Positions 37,648 through 50,761 of a stretch of DNA of 64,000 nt are shown one piece after another. Under the pieces are notes generated by a model. That model made no database searches. It was given only the letters and a program-made list of their open reading frames with translations, and was not told the DNA's origin. The translations under genes were made by a program, and so were the position numbers. The DNA comes from an uncultured Pelagibacteraceae bacterium. GTDB taxonomy: Bacteria; Pseudomonadota; Alphaproteobacteria; Pelagibacterales; Pelagibacteraceae. Within the stretch, counting starts at the first letter, position 1. Every line of letters begins with the position of its first letter. The stretch is from NCBI GenBank assembly GCA_902594675.1, contig CACJNE010000008.1, positions 1 through 64,000 of the forward strand. Reading direction: 5' to 3'.

Positions 37648-37833
37648 ATGAATGAACTGATCATAGCCTTTGGTCTTTTCTTATTTATCGAAGGTGGTTT
37701 ATATGCCTTATTTCCATCAAAAATGAAAAATATGTTAAAGAAAATGGATACAATTGCGGACAGACAATTAAGACTAGGTGGTTTAATTTTTGCAATTATT
37801 GGCTTTGCTATTATTTGGTATTTAAAAGTATGA
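37648..37833 (+). CDS. DUF2065 (YjeT-like) small membrane protein
   Basis: A 61-residue protein with two predicted membrane helices (about 3-23 and 42-60) and a basic loop RQLRLGGLIFA. Matches the DUF2065 family, usually encoded beside hflKC in proteobacteria. No enzymatic motif is present, and its function is not established; the context suggests a role with HflKC/FtsH quality control. It overlaps degP by four bases. Confidence 0.85.
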   Translation: MNELIIAFGLFLFIEGGLYALFPSKMKNMLKKMDTIADRQLRLGGLIFAIIGFAIIWYLKV

Positions 37834-39227
37834 AAAGTTTAGTAAAAATTTTTACTGTTTTTTTAGTTACAATAAATTACTTTTCTATCTCATTTGCAAA
37901 CTCAATTCCATCATCTTTTGCTGATCTTGCAGAGAGATTGATGCCCTCTGTTGTAAATATATCAACTAGAACAACAGTTACTACAAGATCTAATCCTCTC
38001 CCATTTGAATTTCCTCCTGGGTCTCCATTTGAGGATATGTTTGGTACACCTCAAGAAAGACAGACTAGTGCATTAGGGTCAGGATTTATAATTGATGAAG
38101 AAGGTATAGTTATTACAAATAACCACGTTATTCAAGGCGCACAAGATATAGTGGTTAGAGTAAATGGTGATAAAGATTATAAAGCAAAAGTTCTTGGTGC
38201 TGATGCAGGAATGGATCTAGCAGTTTTAAAAATAGAGTCAGATGAAAAATTTCAACCAGTAAAATTTGGAAATTCTGACAAGGCAAGAATAGGCGATTGG
38301 GTTATTGCTATTGGTAATCCATTTGGACTAGGGGGGACAGTTACCGCAGGTATCATTTCAGCTAGAAATAGAAGTATAGGTTTATCAAGATACGAGGATT
38401 ATATTCAAACTGATGCTTCAATAAATCAAGGAAATTCAGGCGGTCCTTTATTTAACATGAATGGAGATGTAATAGGAATTAATACAGCAATACTTGGACA
38501 GTCAGGCTCAATAGGAATTGGTTTTGCAATTCCCTCAAATAGTGCGCAGAAAGTAATTAAGCAACTTATAGAATTTGGAGAAACTAAAAGAGGTTGGCTT
38601 GGTGTAAGAATTCAAATTGTTGATCAAGGAATTGCTGATGCAGAAAATTTAGATAAACCAAGAGGAGCTTTAGTTGCAAGTGTTGCAGAAAACAGTCCTT
38701 CGGACAAAGGAGGAATTAAACCAGGTGATATCATTTTAGAGTTTGATGGAAAGCCTATAAATGAAATGAAAGAATTACCAAAAATTGTTGCCGAAACAGA
38801 TGTAGGAAAAAAGGTAATTGTAAAAGTATGGAGAAATAAAAGAGAAATAACAAAAGAAATAATTCTTGGAAGATTAGAAACTTCTGAGGATTTTAGAGCA
38901 CAAAAACCAGCTATAGAAAAACCTAAAGTGTCTAGAATTGACGGTCTAAAAATAGATGTCCGATTACTAAATAAAGATGATATTGAATCAAGGAACTTAC
39001 CAAAAGGAACAAGAGGTGTGGTAATAACAAAAATAGATAAAGAAAGCCCAATAAATTACTTACAAGTAAATAATATAATAGTCGAAGCTAATAGAAAAAA
39101 AATTAACACTATTGGTGATCTTGATAATGTAGTTAAATTGAAACTGAGAAGTGAAGAAAATAATTTATTGATTGCAATATACAATAATCAAAATCAAAGA
39201 ACTTACGTAGGCGTAAAGCTTAAATAA
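37830..39227 (+). CDS. degP: DegP/HtrA-family periplasmic serine protease
   Basis: Secreted Do-type protease/chaperone. Signal peptide about 1-24 (cleavage near SFANS). The catalytic triad is H99 in NNHV, D129 in GMDLAVL and S203 in GNSGGPLF. Two PDZ domains follow (about 265-350 and 370-465). The ATG at 37830 is preferred over a TTG five codons earlier because it gives a clean signal peptide and an ATGA overlap with the previous gene. Length is 465. DegP downstream of hflKC is common in alphaproteobacteria. Confidence 0.95.
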   Translation: MKSLVKIFTVFLVTINYFSISFANSIPSSFADLAERLMPSVVNISTRTTVTTRSNPLPFEFPPGSPFEDMFGTPQERQTSALGSGFIIDEEGIVITNNHVIQGAQDIVVRVNGDKDYKAKVLGADAGMDLAVLKIESDEKFQPVKFGNSDKARIGDWVIAIGNPFGLGGTVTAGIISARNRSIGLSRYEDYIQTDASINQGNSGGPLFNMNGDVIGINTAILGQSGSIGIGFAIPSNSAQKVIKQLIEFGETKRGWLGVRIQIVDQGIADAENLDKPRGALVASVAENSPSDKGGIKPGDIILEFDGKPINEMKELPKIVAETDVGKKVIVKVWRNKREITKEIILGRLETSEDFRAQKPAIEKPKVSRIDGLKIDVRLLNKDDIESRNLPKGTRGVVITKIDKESPINYLQVNNIIVEANRKKINTIGDLDNVVKLKLRSEENNLLIAIYNNQNQRTYVGVKLK

Positions 39228-39231
39228 TCAA

Positions 39232-40140
39232 ATGGACCTTAAGTCCAAAATAATTTTAATATCAGGACCCACCGCATCAGGAAAATCGAAATTAGCAATT
39301 GATTTTGCTAAAAAAATTAATGGAGAAATAATCAATGCAGATAGCATGCAGGTCTACAAAGAATTAAAACTATTAACAGCTAGACCCATTAAAGAAAATA
39401 TAAATAAAATCAAACATCATCTATATGGGTTTAAAAGCGTTAAAAACGAATTTTCTACTGGGCAATGGTTAGAATTAGTTAAAAAAAAAATAAAAGAAAT
39501 AAGAAATAAAAATAAAATACCTATTCTGGTTGGTGGCACTGGTCTTTATTTTAAAGCATTAACAGATGGTTTAGTTAAGATACCGAAAATTCCTAATAAA
39601 ATTAGAGATAAAATTAGAAATATGCAAACAAAAATAGGACAAAAAAAATTTTATCTAAGACTTTTAAAAAAAGATAAATTACTAAAAAACAAGATAGATC
39701 CTACAGATGTCCAAAGATCTTTAAGGGCTTATGAAGTGATTTACTTTACAAAAAAGTCAATCGTTGAGTGGTATAAAAAAACAAAATCACAATATAAAAA
39801 AGACGAATTTTTAAAAATTTATATTGATTTTCCTAAAGAGCAATTGGTCAATAAAATCTCAAAGAGAGTAGATCAAATGATAAAAGATGGGGTTATCGAA
39901 GAAGTTAAGAACTTTGAAAAGTTGAATTTAAAGAATGATAATAATCTTAATAAAGTTATTGGCATTAGAGAGATCAAAGATTTTATTGATAAAAAAACTT
40001 CATTTAAAGAAATGAAACTAAATATTGTAATAAAAACGAGGCAATACGCTAAAAGACAAAGAACTTGGTCTAGAGGTCAGATGAGTGATTGGCAAAAATT
40101 TGATCCTAAGGGGCTACTTAAGTTTATAAAAAAATTATAA
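39232..40140 (+). CDS. miaA: tRNA dimethylallyltransferase MiaA
   Basis: Prenylates A37 of UNN-decoding tRNAs using DMAPP. The P-loop GPTASGKS is at 12-19, followed by INADSMQVYKELKLLTARP (about 34-52), GGTGLYFKALTDGL (about 101-114) and the C-terminal RQYAKRQRTWSRGQ motif. Length is 302. It depends on the MEP pathway product supplied through dxs in this window. It lies 4 bases after degP. Confidence 0.96.
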   Translation: MDLKSKIILISGPTASGKSKLAIDFAKKINGEIINADSMQVYKELKLLTARPIKENINKIKHHLYGFKSVKNEFSTGQWLELVKKKIKEIRNKNKIPILVGGTGLYFKALTDGLVKIPKIPNKIRDKIRNMQTKIGQKKFYLRLLKKDKLLKNKIDPTDVQRSLRAYEVIYFTKKSIVEWYKKTKSQYKKDEFLKIYIDFPKEQLVNKISKRVDQMIKDGVIEEVKNFEKLNLKNDNNLNKVIGIREIKDFIDKKTSFKEMKLNIVIKTRQYAKRQRTWSRGQMSDWQKFDPKGLLKFIKKL

Positions 40141-40193
40141 TTTATCTCTACAATAACTTGACCAATGAGTACAACTTCAGCTAGATTGTCTGA

Positions 40194-41960
40194 ATGCCAA
40201 AATTATATTCAGGAGCTGAAATTGTATTTAAATGTTTAGAGGATCAGGGCGTCAGTCATATTTTTGGGTATCCGGGAGGAGCAGTTCTTCCAATTTATGA
40301 TGAATTAAAAAATTTTAATTCTATCAAACATATTTTAGTAAGGCACGAACAAGGTGCCGGACATGCTGCGGAAGGTTATGCAAGATCAACAGGTAAACCA
40401 GGTGTTTTATTAGTAACATCGGGACCTGGCGCAACAAATGCCGTTACTGCATTGACAGATGCATATATGGATTCTATTCCGTTAGTTTGTATTACAGGAC
40501 AAGTTCCAACTCATCTAATTGGAACTGATGCATTTCAAGAGTGTGATACAACTGGAATTACTAGACCTTGTACTAAACATAATTGGTTAGTTAAAGATAT
40601 AAGTGATCTATCAGAGATAATGCATAAAGCTTTCGAAGTGGCAACTACTGGTAGACCAGGACCAGTATTAGTTGATATTCCAAAGGATATACAGTTTCAA
40701 AAGACAAAATATAAAAATTATCGAAAAGTAAAAAAGTTTAATGGCAAGTCTCATGATAATTTTTCTCAAAAAAATATTGATGAACTTATTAAATTAATAA
40801 GCAAAGCAAAAAAACCAATTTTTTACACAGGAGGTGGTGTAATTAATTCGGGACCAAAGGCGAGTGAACTTTTAAGAGAACTTGTATATGCAACTGGTTT
40901 CCCTATAACTTCAACTTTGCAAGGTCTTGGTTGTTTCCCTGCTGATGATAATCAATTTTTAGGAATGTTGGGAATGCACGGAACTTACGAAGCTAATAAT
41001 GCCATGTATAGTTGCGATCTAATGATTAATATTGGTGCAAGATTTGATGATAGAATTACTGGTAAAATTGATGAATTCTCACCTAAATCAAAAAAAGTTC
41101 ATATTGATATTGATCCATCGTCTATAAACAAAAATGTTAAGGTGGACTTACCAATAGTAGGAGATATTAAATCAGTATTAACATCAGCACTTAAAACTTT
41201 AAAAAAATCTAAAAAGAATTTTTCTAAATCAAATAAACATCAAATATCTAATTGGTGGGAAAAAATTCAAAAATGGAGATCTAAACATTCTTTAGATTAT
41301 ATTGGTAGTGAAGAGACAATTAAACCTCAATATGCTATTGAGAGATTATATGAACTAACTAAAGATAAAGATACGTATATTACAACCGAGGTTGGACAAC
41401 ATCAAATGTGGGCTGCTCAACATTACAAGTTCAATAAACCTAATAGGTGGATGACCTCAGGTGGACTAGGAACCATGGGATATGGTTTGCCTGCTGCGGT
41501 TGGAGTTCAGATAGCGCATCCTAAAAAATTAGTAGTTGATATTGCTGGTGAAGCTTCGGTTTTAATGACTATGCAAGAAATGTCTACTGCAGTTCAGTAT
41601 AATCTACCAATAAAAATATTTATTTTAAATAATGAGTACATGGGCATGGTAAGGCAATGGCAAGAACTACTGCATGATAAAAATTATTCAGAGAGTTATA
41701 CAGCAGCGTTACCAGATTTTGTTAAAATGGCTGAAGCTTATGGATGTGTTGGAATACGAGCAAAAACACCAGAAGAATTAGACGACAAGATTATTGAAAT
41801 GTTAAATACTGATAGACCAGTAATATTTGATTGTCTTGTAGACAAACAAGAAAATTGCTTCCCAATGATACCATCTGGAAAACCACATAATCAAATGTTA
41901 TTAGGTCCCAAAGATCAAAAAGATAAAAAAATCACAGGAAAAGGAAGAACTTTAGTATAA
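40194..41960 (+). CDS. ilvB: Acetolactate synthase large subunit IlvB
   Basis: Thiamine-diphosphate enzyme for the first step of valine/leucine synthesis and the parallel isoleucine step. The catalytic glutamate E52 is in VRHEQGAGHAAEGYARSTG. The TPP-binding part has GLGTMGYGLPAAVG and later DIAGEASVLMTMQE (GDG replaced by GEA). Length 588 is standard for the catabolic/anabolic AHAS family. IlvH follows after one base and gives feedback control. FAD is expected as a structural cofactor. Confidence 0.97.
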   Translation: MPKLYSGAEIVFKCLEDQGVSHIFGYPGGAVLPIYDELKNFNSIKHILVRHEQGAGHAAEGYARSTGKPGVLLVTSGPGATNAVTALTDAYMDSIPLVCITGQVPTHLIGTDAFQECDTTGITRPCTKHNWLVKDISDLSEIMHKAFEVATTGRPGPVLVDIPKDIQFQKTKYKNYRKVKKFNGKSHDNFSQKNIDELIKLISKAKKPIFYTGGGVINSGPKASELLRELVYATGFPITSTLQGLGCFPADDNQFLGMLGMHGTYEANNAMYSCDLMINIGARFDDRITGKIDEFSPKSKKVHIDIDPSSINKNVKVDLPIVGDIKSVLTSALKTLKKSKKNFSKSNKHQISNWWEKIQKWRSKHSLDYIGSEETIKPQYAIERLYELTKDKDTYITTEVGQHQMWAAQHYKFNKPNRWMTSGGLGTMGYGLPAAVGVQIAHPKKLVVDIAGEASVLMTMQEMSTAVQYNLPIKIFILNNEYMGMVRQWQELLHDKNYSESYTAALPDFVKMAEAYGCVGIRAKTPEELDDKIIEMLNTDRPVIFDCLVDKQENCFPMIPSGKPHNQMLLGPKDQKDKKITGKGRTLV

Positions 41961-41961
41961 G

Positions 41962-42510
41962 ATGGCTAATTCAAAATCAGCTTATAGTATAGCTGGAAAA
42001 AAACAGAAAAACGATACTCACATAATAGTAGTTTGGGTAGATAATGAAGCTGGAGTTTTAGCTAGAGTAGTTGGTTTATTTTCTGGAAGAGGTTATAACA
42101 TAGAGTCTTTAGCTGTAGCTGAGGTTGATCAAAAAGAAAATATCTCAAGGATTACAATTGTTACTACTGGAACACCTCAAGTTATTGACCAAATTAAGCT
42201 TCAACTTAAAAAATTAGTACCAGTACATAAAGTTGCAGATTTTAAAAGAGAAGATAAAAATGTAATTTTTAAAGAAATGGCTCTATTTAAGTTTGTTGCT
42301 AACAACGAAAAATTATTAAAAGCATTTAAAGCGTGTAAAAATTATAATCCAGTTGTATTGGATAAAACAAAAAAATCAAAAGTTATTCAAATAACAGCTT
42401 TGAGACGAGAAATAGATAAAATGTCGAAAAATTTAACAAAATTTGGTTTAGTAAGTGTTTCTAGAACGGGTGCTGTTGCCATGACTAGAGGATCAGATGT
42501 ATTTAAATAA
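41962..42510 (+). CDS. ilvH: Acetolactate synthase regulatory subunit IlvH
   Basis: Small subunit, 182 residues. The N-terminal ACT domain carries VWVDNEAGVLARVVGLFSGRGYNIESL (about residues 26-52), where branched-chain amino acids bind for feedback inhibition. The C-terminal domain ends LVSVSRTGAVAMTRG. The N-terminal 20 residues are an AT-coded extension. It is one base after ilvB, so synthesis of the two subunits is coupled. Confidence 0.96.
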   Translation: MANSKSAYSIAGKKQKNDTHIIVVWVDNEAGVLARVVGLFSGRGYNIESLAVAEVDQKENISRITIVTTGTPQVIDQIKLQLKKLVPVHKVADFKREDKNVIFKEMALFKFVANNEKLLKAFKACKNYNPVVLDKTKKSKVIQITALRREIDKMSKNLTKFGLVSVSRTGAVAMTRGSDVFK

Positions 42511-43548
<1,038 letters not shown>

Positions 43549-43564
43549 ATCGATAACTGTTTTT

Positions 43565-43590
43565 TTGGCATAAATTAGCCAATTTATTTT
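43565..43590 (+). terminator. weak terminator-like hairpin after ilvC
   Basis: TTGGC (43565-43569) and GCCAA (43578-43582) form a 5-bp stem with an 8-base loop, followed by TTTATTTT. The stem is short, so this is a weak call, placed between ilvC and the leuA promoter. Confidence 0.3.
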
Positions 43591-43616
43591 GCAATCTGGG
43601 CGTGAGCATGTATGAT
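43589..43616 (+). promoter_or_regulatory. probable leuA promoter
   Basis: TTGCAA at 43589-43594, a 16-base spacer and TATGAT at 43611-43616 form a good housekeeping promoter. The predicted start lies about 15 bases before the ATG at 43638. No leader peptide or terminator for attenuation is seen, and no ribosome binding site is obvious. Confidence 0.5.
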
Positions 43617-43637
43617 ACTTAGGCTTAAATTAATAAA

Positions 43638-46261
<2,624 letters not shown>

Positions 46262-46266
46262 TTAAA

Positions 46267-47109
46267 ATGTCTAGAGAGATGGGCAGAGATGATTTCATTA
46301 TATCTGCTCGTTCTGTCTTTTTAAATAAAGGGAATAGACAAAAATTTTCTTTATTAACTCTTATTATAATATCAATACTTATTCTCTCTTTGGAGTACTT
46401 TAAATCTGGTCCTATAAATCAGGTAAGGATGATTACTAAAGATATTATTATAAAATCTTCATATGTTGCTTCTGTTCCTTTCAAATCAATTTCCAAAATA
46501 TATTCCACAGTAATCAATCATTTCAATATGTATGAGGAATATGAAAAATTAAAAAAAGCAGAAATAAAAAAACAAAACTTAATGTTAGAAAATAATTTTT
46601 TTAAAGAAGAAAACGAAAGATTAAAAAAACTTATAAATGAAAAAAATCTTTATAATGATGAATTCTATATAACTAGAGTATTATTTGATCAGAAAAGTCC
46701 ATATTTAAGATCATTGCTAATAAATAAAGGTTTTAAACATGGAATAAAATTGGGCGCTGCGGTTAGAAGCGACTCTTTCTTTATAGGAAAGATAGTAGAT
46801 TCAAACTATCTCACTTCAAGAATATTACTCATAAGTGATTTAAATAGTAAAATTCCTGTTATAATTGAGCCTGGTTCTATAAGTGCAATTCTATCAGGCA
46901 CTGGAAATAATGAATTAGGCGAAATTGAATATTTGCCTGAAAATAATAAGATTAATGAAGGTAGTATAGTTTATACATCTGGATCAGATGGAGTAATTTC
47001 ATCAGGCATACCTATTGGAAAAATTATTGTGGAAAACAATCTGATTAAAGTAGATTACTTTACAGATTTTACCCAAATTAATTTTGTGAAAGTTTATTAT
47101 AAAAAGTGA
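46267..47109 (+). CDS. mreC: MreC, rod-shape determining protein
   Basis: Inner-membrane elongasome scaffold, 280 residues. Membrane helix at about 30-45, coiled coil at about 85-120 (rich in Lys/Glu/Leu heptads), then the periplasmic beta-domain to the end. The stop overlaps mreD by four bases. Sequence conservation is modest; the placement between mreB and mreD decides the call. Confidence 0.94.
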   Translation: MSREMGRDDFIISARSVFLNKGNRQKFSLLTLIIISILILSLEYFKSGPINQVRMITKDIIIKSSYVASVPFKSISKIYSTVINHFNMYEEYEKLKKAEIKKQNLMLENNFFKEENERLKKLINEKNLYNDEFYITRVLFDQKSPYLRSLLINKGFKHGIKLGAAVRSDSFFIGKIVDSNYLTSRILLISDLNSKIPVIIEPGSISAILSGTGNNELGEIEYLPENNKINEGSIVYTSGSDGVISSGIPIGKIIVENNLIKVDYFTDFTQINFVKVYYKK

Positions 47110-47633
47110 GCATTATAAATAAAAGTTATTCAAAGTTTCTAGCAATCTTTCCAATCATAATTTTATTCATATCTGTACTTTCAAATTCAAAATATAATTT
47201 TGTTTATGATGAAAATTTTTTAAGTTTAAAAATAAGTTATTTAATAGTTTTTTTTTGGAGCTTAAAAAGACCTGAATATTTTGGATATGGATTTATTTTT
47301 TTAGCAGGTATATTGAATGATGTAATTCAAAATAATCCTTTAGGAATTTCCTCAGTTGAATATCTATTAATTTGTGTGTTAACAGCTTTTGTTAGAAGAA
47401 GGATAATATTACAAAATTTAATTTACGATTGGGTATTTTTTTTAATTTCAATTTTAATTGTGGGATCGATAAATTATATTATATTAGTATACATATTTAA
47501 TATTCCGATCGTATATAACGGCTTGTTATTAGGATTGTTTGCAACTTTTCTAATTTATCCTGTACTGGCCAAAATATTGAGTTGGATTGATAATATTGTT
47601 CAAGTAAATATTAATGATAAAAAGAACCAGTAA
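47106..47633 (+). CDS. mreD: MreD, rod-shape determining membrane protein
   Basis: A 175-residue polytopic protein with about five membrane segments. It starts at GTG, overlapping mreC by four bases. The family is poorly conserved in sequence, but size, topology and position support it. Its 3' end overlaps mrdA by 20 bases. Confidence 0.85.
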   Translation: MSIINKSYSKFLAIFPIIILFISVLSNSKYNFVYDENFLSLKISYLIVFFWSLKRPEYFGYGFIFLAGILNDVIQNNPLGISSVEYLLICVLTAFVRRRIILQNLIYDWVFFLISILIVGSINYIILVYIFNIPIVYNGLLLGLFATFLIYPVLAKILSWIDNIVQVNINDKKNQ

Positions 47634-49557
47634 TTTAGATAAAAATAAAACTATTAATAGAAGACTTTTTATACTTGGGTCAGCAAAAGTTGGACTATTA
47701 GGATTAATAACTTCAAGATTATATAACCTTCAGATATCTGAAAAAACAAAATATGAAACTTTGTCTGATAATAATAGATTTAGAGAATGGAAGACACCAC
47801 CAAAACGGGGTGTAATTACAGACTTTTATAATAATATAATTGCAGACAATAAAAGAGTTTATCAAGTGTATCTGTCTCTAGATGAAACAAAAGATTTTAA
47901 TAGTTCAATATTTAAATTAAAAAATATAATTGGTTTAACTAATGATGAATTAAGTAAAATTTATGAAAAAAAACAAAAAATTAAACCTTGGGATTCCATC
48001 TTGGTATCTGAAAATTTATCCTGGGAAAAATTTTCAAAATTAAATCTATATTTACACGAAATTGAGGGAGCTAAACCAGTTTTATCTACTTCTAGATATT
48101 ACCCTTATTCAAATGATTTAGTTCATATAATTGGTTACGTTGGAGAGGCGAGCGCAGATGATATCACAAAGAATAAAAAAATTGAGGAAAATTTTGTTCC
48201 TGGCTTAAAGGTTGGAAAAATTGGAATTGAAAATTCAACTGACCAAATATTAATTGGGAATTATGGTATAAAAAGATTTGAAGTAAACTCCTCGGGAAAA
48301 AAAATTAGAGAAATCAGTTATAAAAAGGAAACGCAAGGAGAAAATCTTAGAACAACTATTGATATAGAAGTTCAAAGACTTGCACAAAAACTTCTTGATA
48401 ATAAAGCAGGCTCTATCTGTGCTATGGATATTTTCAGTGGTGAAATAATTGCACTTGCATCATCACCAACTTATGATCCAAATAAATTTACATATGGCAT
48501 AAACAAAAAAGATTGGAATGAAATTAAAAACAACAAATTAAAACCTTTGGTAAATAAATCAATTGCTGGCCTATATTCTCCAGGATCTACTATAAAACCG
48601 TTGGTAGCTCTAGCAGCTCTAGAGTACGGCATTATAAATCCAAAACTAAAAGTCAAATGTAAGGGACATGACCATCCGTATGAATTATATGGACAAAAAT
48701 ATCATTGTTGGAAAAAAGACGGACACGGAATAATGAGTTTAAGAAATGCAATTAAGCAATCATGTGATATTTATTTCTATGAAGTAGCAAGATTGCTTGG
48801 AGTTGATAGATTATCAATTATTGCAAAAAGATATGGTCTTGGCTCAAAAGTATTGGAAAATATATTTCCAGAGGAAAAAAAAGGACTTGTCCCATCTGCA
48901 AAATGGAAAAAACAAGTTCTTGAGCAATCTTGGTATCTTGGAGAGACTGTAATAACAGGAATTGGCCAAGGTTACATACAGACAACTCCTTTGCAGCTTT
49001 GTTTTATGACTGCACAATTAGCAAATGGTGGTTTTAAAATTAAACCAAATATAATTTATAATAACAATTTTAATTATGATGAAATTTTATTAAAAATTCA
49101 ATCTGAGAAAAATAAACCTATTGAAGAAAACGTATTACAAGAGAGAAATATTAATCTTTATGAAAAATTATATAAAAATCCTAAAAATATAAAAATTGTT
49201 CTTGATGCAATGTATGGATCAACAAATGAGCAATTTGGAACATCATTCAAATCAAGACATAAAGATAAAAAATATACATATGCTGGCAAAACAGGAACCT
49301 CTCAGGTGAAAAGAATTACAGAAAAAGATAGAGAACTAGATTTAGATACATCTGAAATTGAGTACAAAAATAGAGATCATGCATTATTCGTAGCATTTGC
49401 TCCTTATAATAAACCAAAATATGCAATAAGTGTTTTAGTTGAGCACGGTGGATCTGGAAGTAAAGCTGCAGCACCTTTGGCTAACAAGTTGATAAAAAAA
49501 ATAATTGATAGAGATAAAGATAGAGAAATCAATAGAAAGGAACTTAAGAATATTTAA
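47614..49557 (+). CDS. mrdA: Penicillin-binding protein 2 MrdA
   Basis: Class B transpeptidase of the elongasome, 647 residues. One N-terminal membrane helix (about 18-35), a pedestal domain with PPKRGVITDFYNNIIADN (about 62-79), then the transpeptidase domain: the SxxK motif STIK in SPGSTIKP near 328, SxN-like SCD in KQSCDIYF, and KTG in YAGKTGTSQ near 553. All catalytic motifs are intact. It starts within the end of mreD, and its stop overlaps the rodA start by one base. Confidence 0.96.
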   Translation: MIKRTSNLDKNKTINRRLFILGSAKVGLLGLITSRLYNLQISEKTKYETLSDNNRFREWKTPPKRGVITDFYNNIIADNKRVYQVYLSLDETKDFNSSIFKLKNIIGLTNDELSKIYEKKQKIKPWDSILVSENLSWEKFSKLNLYLHEIEGAKPVLSTSRYYPYSNDLVHIIGYVGEASADDITKNKKIEENFVPGLKVGKIGIENSTDQILIGNYGIKRFEVNSSGKKIREISYKKETQGENLRTTIDIEVQRLAQKLLDNKAGSICAMDIFSGEIIALASSPTYDPNKFTYGINKKDWNEIKNNKLKPLVNKSIAGLYSPGSTIKPLVALAALEYGIINPKLKVKCKGHDHPYELYGQKYHCWKKDGHGIMSLRNAIKQSCDIYFYEVARLLGVDRLSIIAKRYGLGSKVLENIFPEEKKGLVPSAKWKKQVLEQSWYLGETVITGIGQGYIQTTPLQLCFMTAQLANGGFKIKPNIIYNNNFNYDEILLKIQSEKNKPIEENVLQERNINLYEKLYKNPKNIKIVLDAMYGSTNEQFGTSFKSRHKDKKYTYAGKTGTSQVKRITEKDRELDLDTSEIEYKNRDHALFVAFAPYNKPKYAISVLVEHGGSGSKAAAPLANKLIKKIIDRDKDREINRKELKNI

Positions 49558-50684
49558 TGATATCATCGACTTTAAATTCCTTAAATTACTCTTTTTTCGA
49601 CAAATTAAAATCTGTTGATTATTTTTTAATTCTATTAGTCTTTTTAATTGGGGCTGTAAGTGTTTTTTCAATTTATTCAACAGAAAGCGGAGAATTTTCT
49701 TTTTATACAAAAAACCATTTAATAAGATTAGTTGCCTTTTTTTTATTATTCTTAGCTTTGTCATTTGTAAGAGTTTCAACTTGGTATAGACAGGCATATA
49801 TATTTTATTTATTTGGACTTTTGCTTTTATTGTTGGTTATTTTTTTTGGAGTTTCAGCTTCAGGTTCAAAACGTTGGATTAATTTATTTGTTTTTAATCT
49901 TCAACCATCAGAGCTTATGAAAATTGCAATAATTGTTAGTTTTGCAAGATATTACCATAGGATACAAAGTGCAGATATCGAAAGTTATAAATATTTGTTA
50001 CAACCTATAATACTTTTATTAATACCTTGTTATTTAGTAATTAAACAACCCGATTTAGGGACAGCTATTTTGATAGCAGGAAGTGGAATAGCAATTATTT
50101 GGTTGGCAGGTTTAAATATTAAGTATTTTATTTATTCTGGTTTAATTGCTCTTGTTTCTCTACCATTTTTAATTTCAATCTTAAAACCATATCAAAAATC
50201 AAGAATTTTGACTTTTTTCAATCCTGAAAGAGATCCTCTAGGTGCAGGTTATCAGATTATTCAATCCAAGATAGCAATAGGTTCTGGTGGTATGTATGGA
50301 AAAGGATTTTTAAAAGGTACTCAAAGTTATCTAGAATTTTTACCTGAAAAACATACAGATTTTATATTTACTCTTTTCTCCGAAGAATTTGGATTTTTGG
50401 GGTCAATATTGCTAATATTTTTGTATGCTTTATTGATTTTTAGGATTATTAAAATAGGATTTTCTTGTAGAAGTTTTTTTGCGAAACTATACTGCTTTGG
50501 TTTTTCATCAGCTCTTTTCTTATATGTATTTGTTAATATAGCGATGGTTGTAGGATTACTGCCAATTGTAGGCGCACCCCTACCAATTATGTCTTATGGA
50601 GGTTCATCTATGCTATCAATTATGATTGGCTTAAGTATTGTAATGAGTTGTAAAATTTATAGTAAGGAAATAGTGTCAAATTAA
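49557..50684 (+). CDS. mrdB: RodA, SEDS peptidoglycan glycosyltransferase
   Basis: SEDS-family glycosyltransferase that polymerises lipid II with PBP2. The 375 residues contain about ten membrane segments, with conserved FVFNLQPSELMKIA, KQPDLGTAI, and GAPLPIMSYGGSSMLSIM near the C-terminus. It is the last gene of the mreBCD-mrdA-rodA cluster, whose genes touch or overlap, so a single transcript is likely. Confidence 0.97.
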   Translation: MISSTLNSLNYSFFDKLKSVDYFLILLVFLIGAVSVFSIYSTESGEFSFYTKNHLIRLVAFFLLFLALSFVRVSTWYRQAYIFYLFGLLLLLLVIFFGVSASGSKRWINLFVFNLQPSELMKIAIIVSFARYYHRIQSADIESYKYLLQPIILLLIPCYLVIKQPDLGTAILIAGSGIAIIWLAGLNIKYFIYSGLIALVSLPFLISILKPYQKSRILTFFNPERDPLGAGYQIIQSKIAIGSGGMYGKGFLKGTQSYLEFLPEKHTDFIFTLFSEEFGFLGSILLIFLYALLIFRIIKIGFSCRSFFAKLYCFGFSSALFLYVFVNIAMVVGLLPIVGAPLPIMSYGGSSMLSIMIGLSIVMSCKIYSKEIVSN

Positions 50685-50761
50685 ACTTATTACAAATCTT
50701 TATAGCAGCCGCGATCAAATATCATATATAATTTAACCCAACTCAATCTATATTTCTAAAA

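Noticed and set aside
40165-40239. 24-codon frame just before ilvB, considered as an attenuation leader peptide
   Set aside because: It contains only scattered Leu/Ile/Val codons, overlaps ilvB, and no terminator/antiterminator hairpin is present in the 53-base gap.
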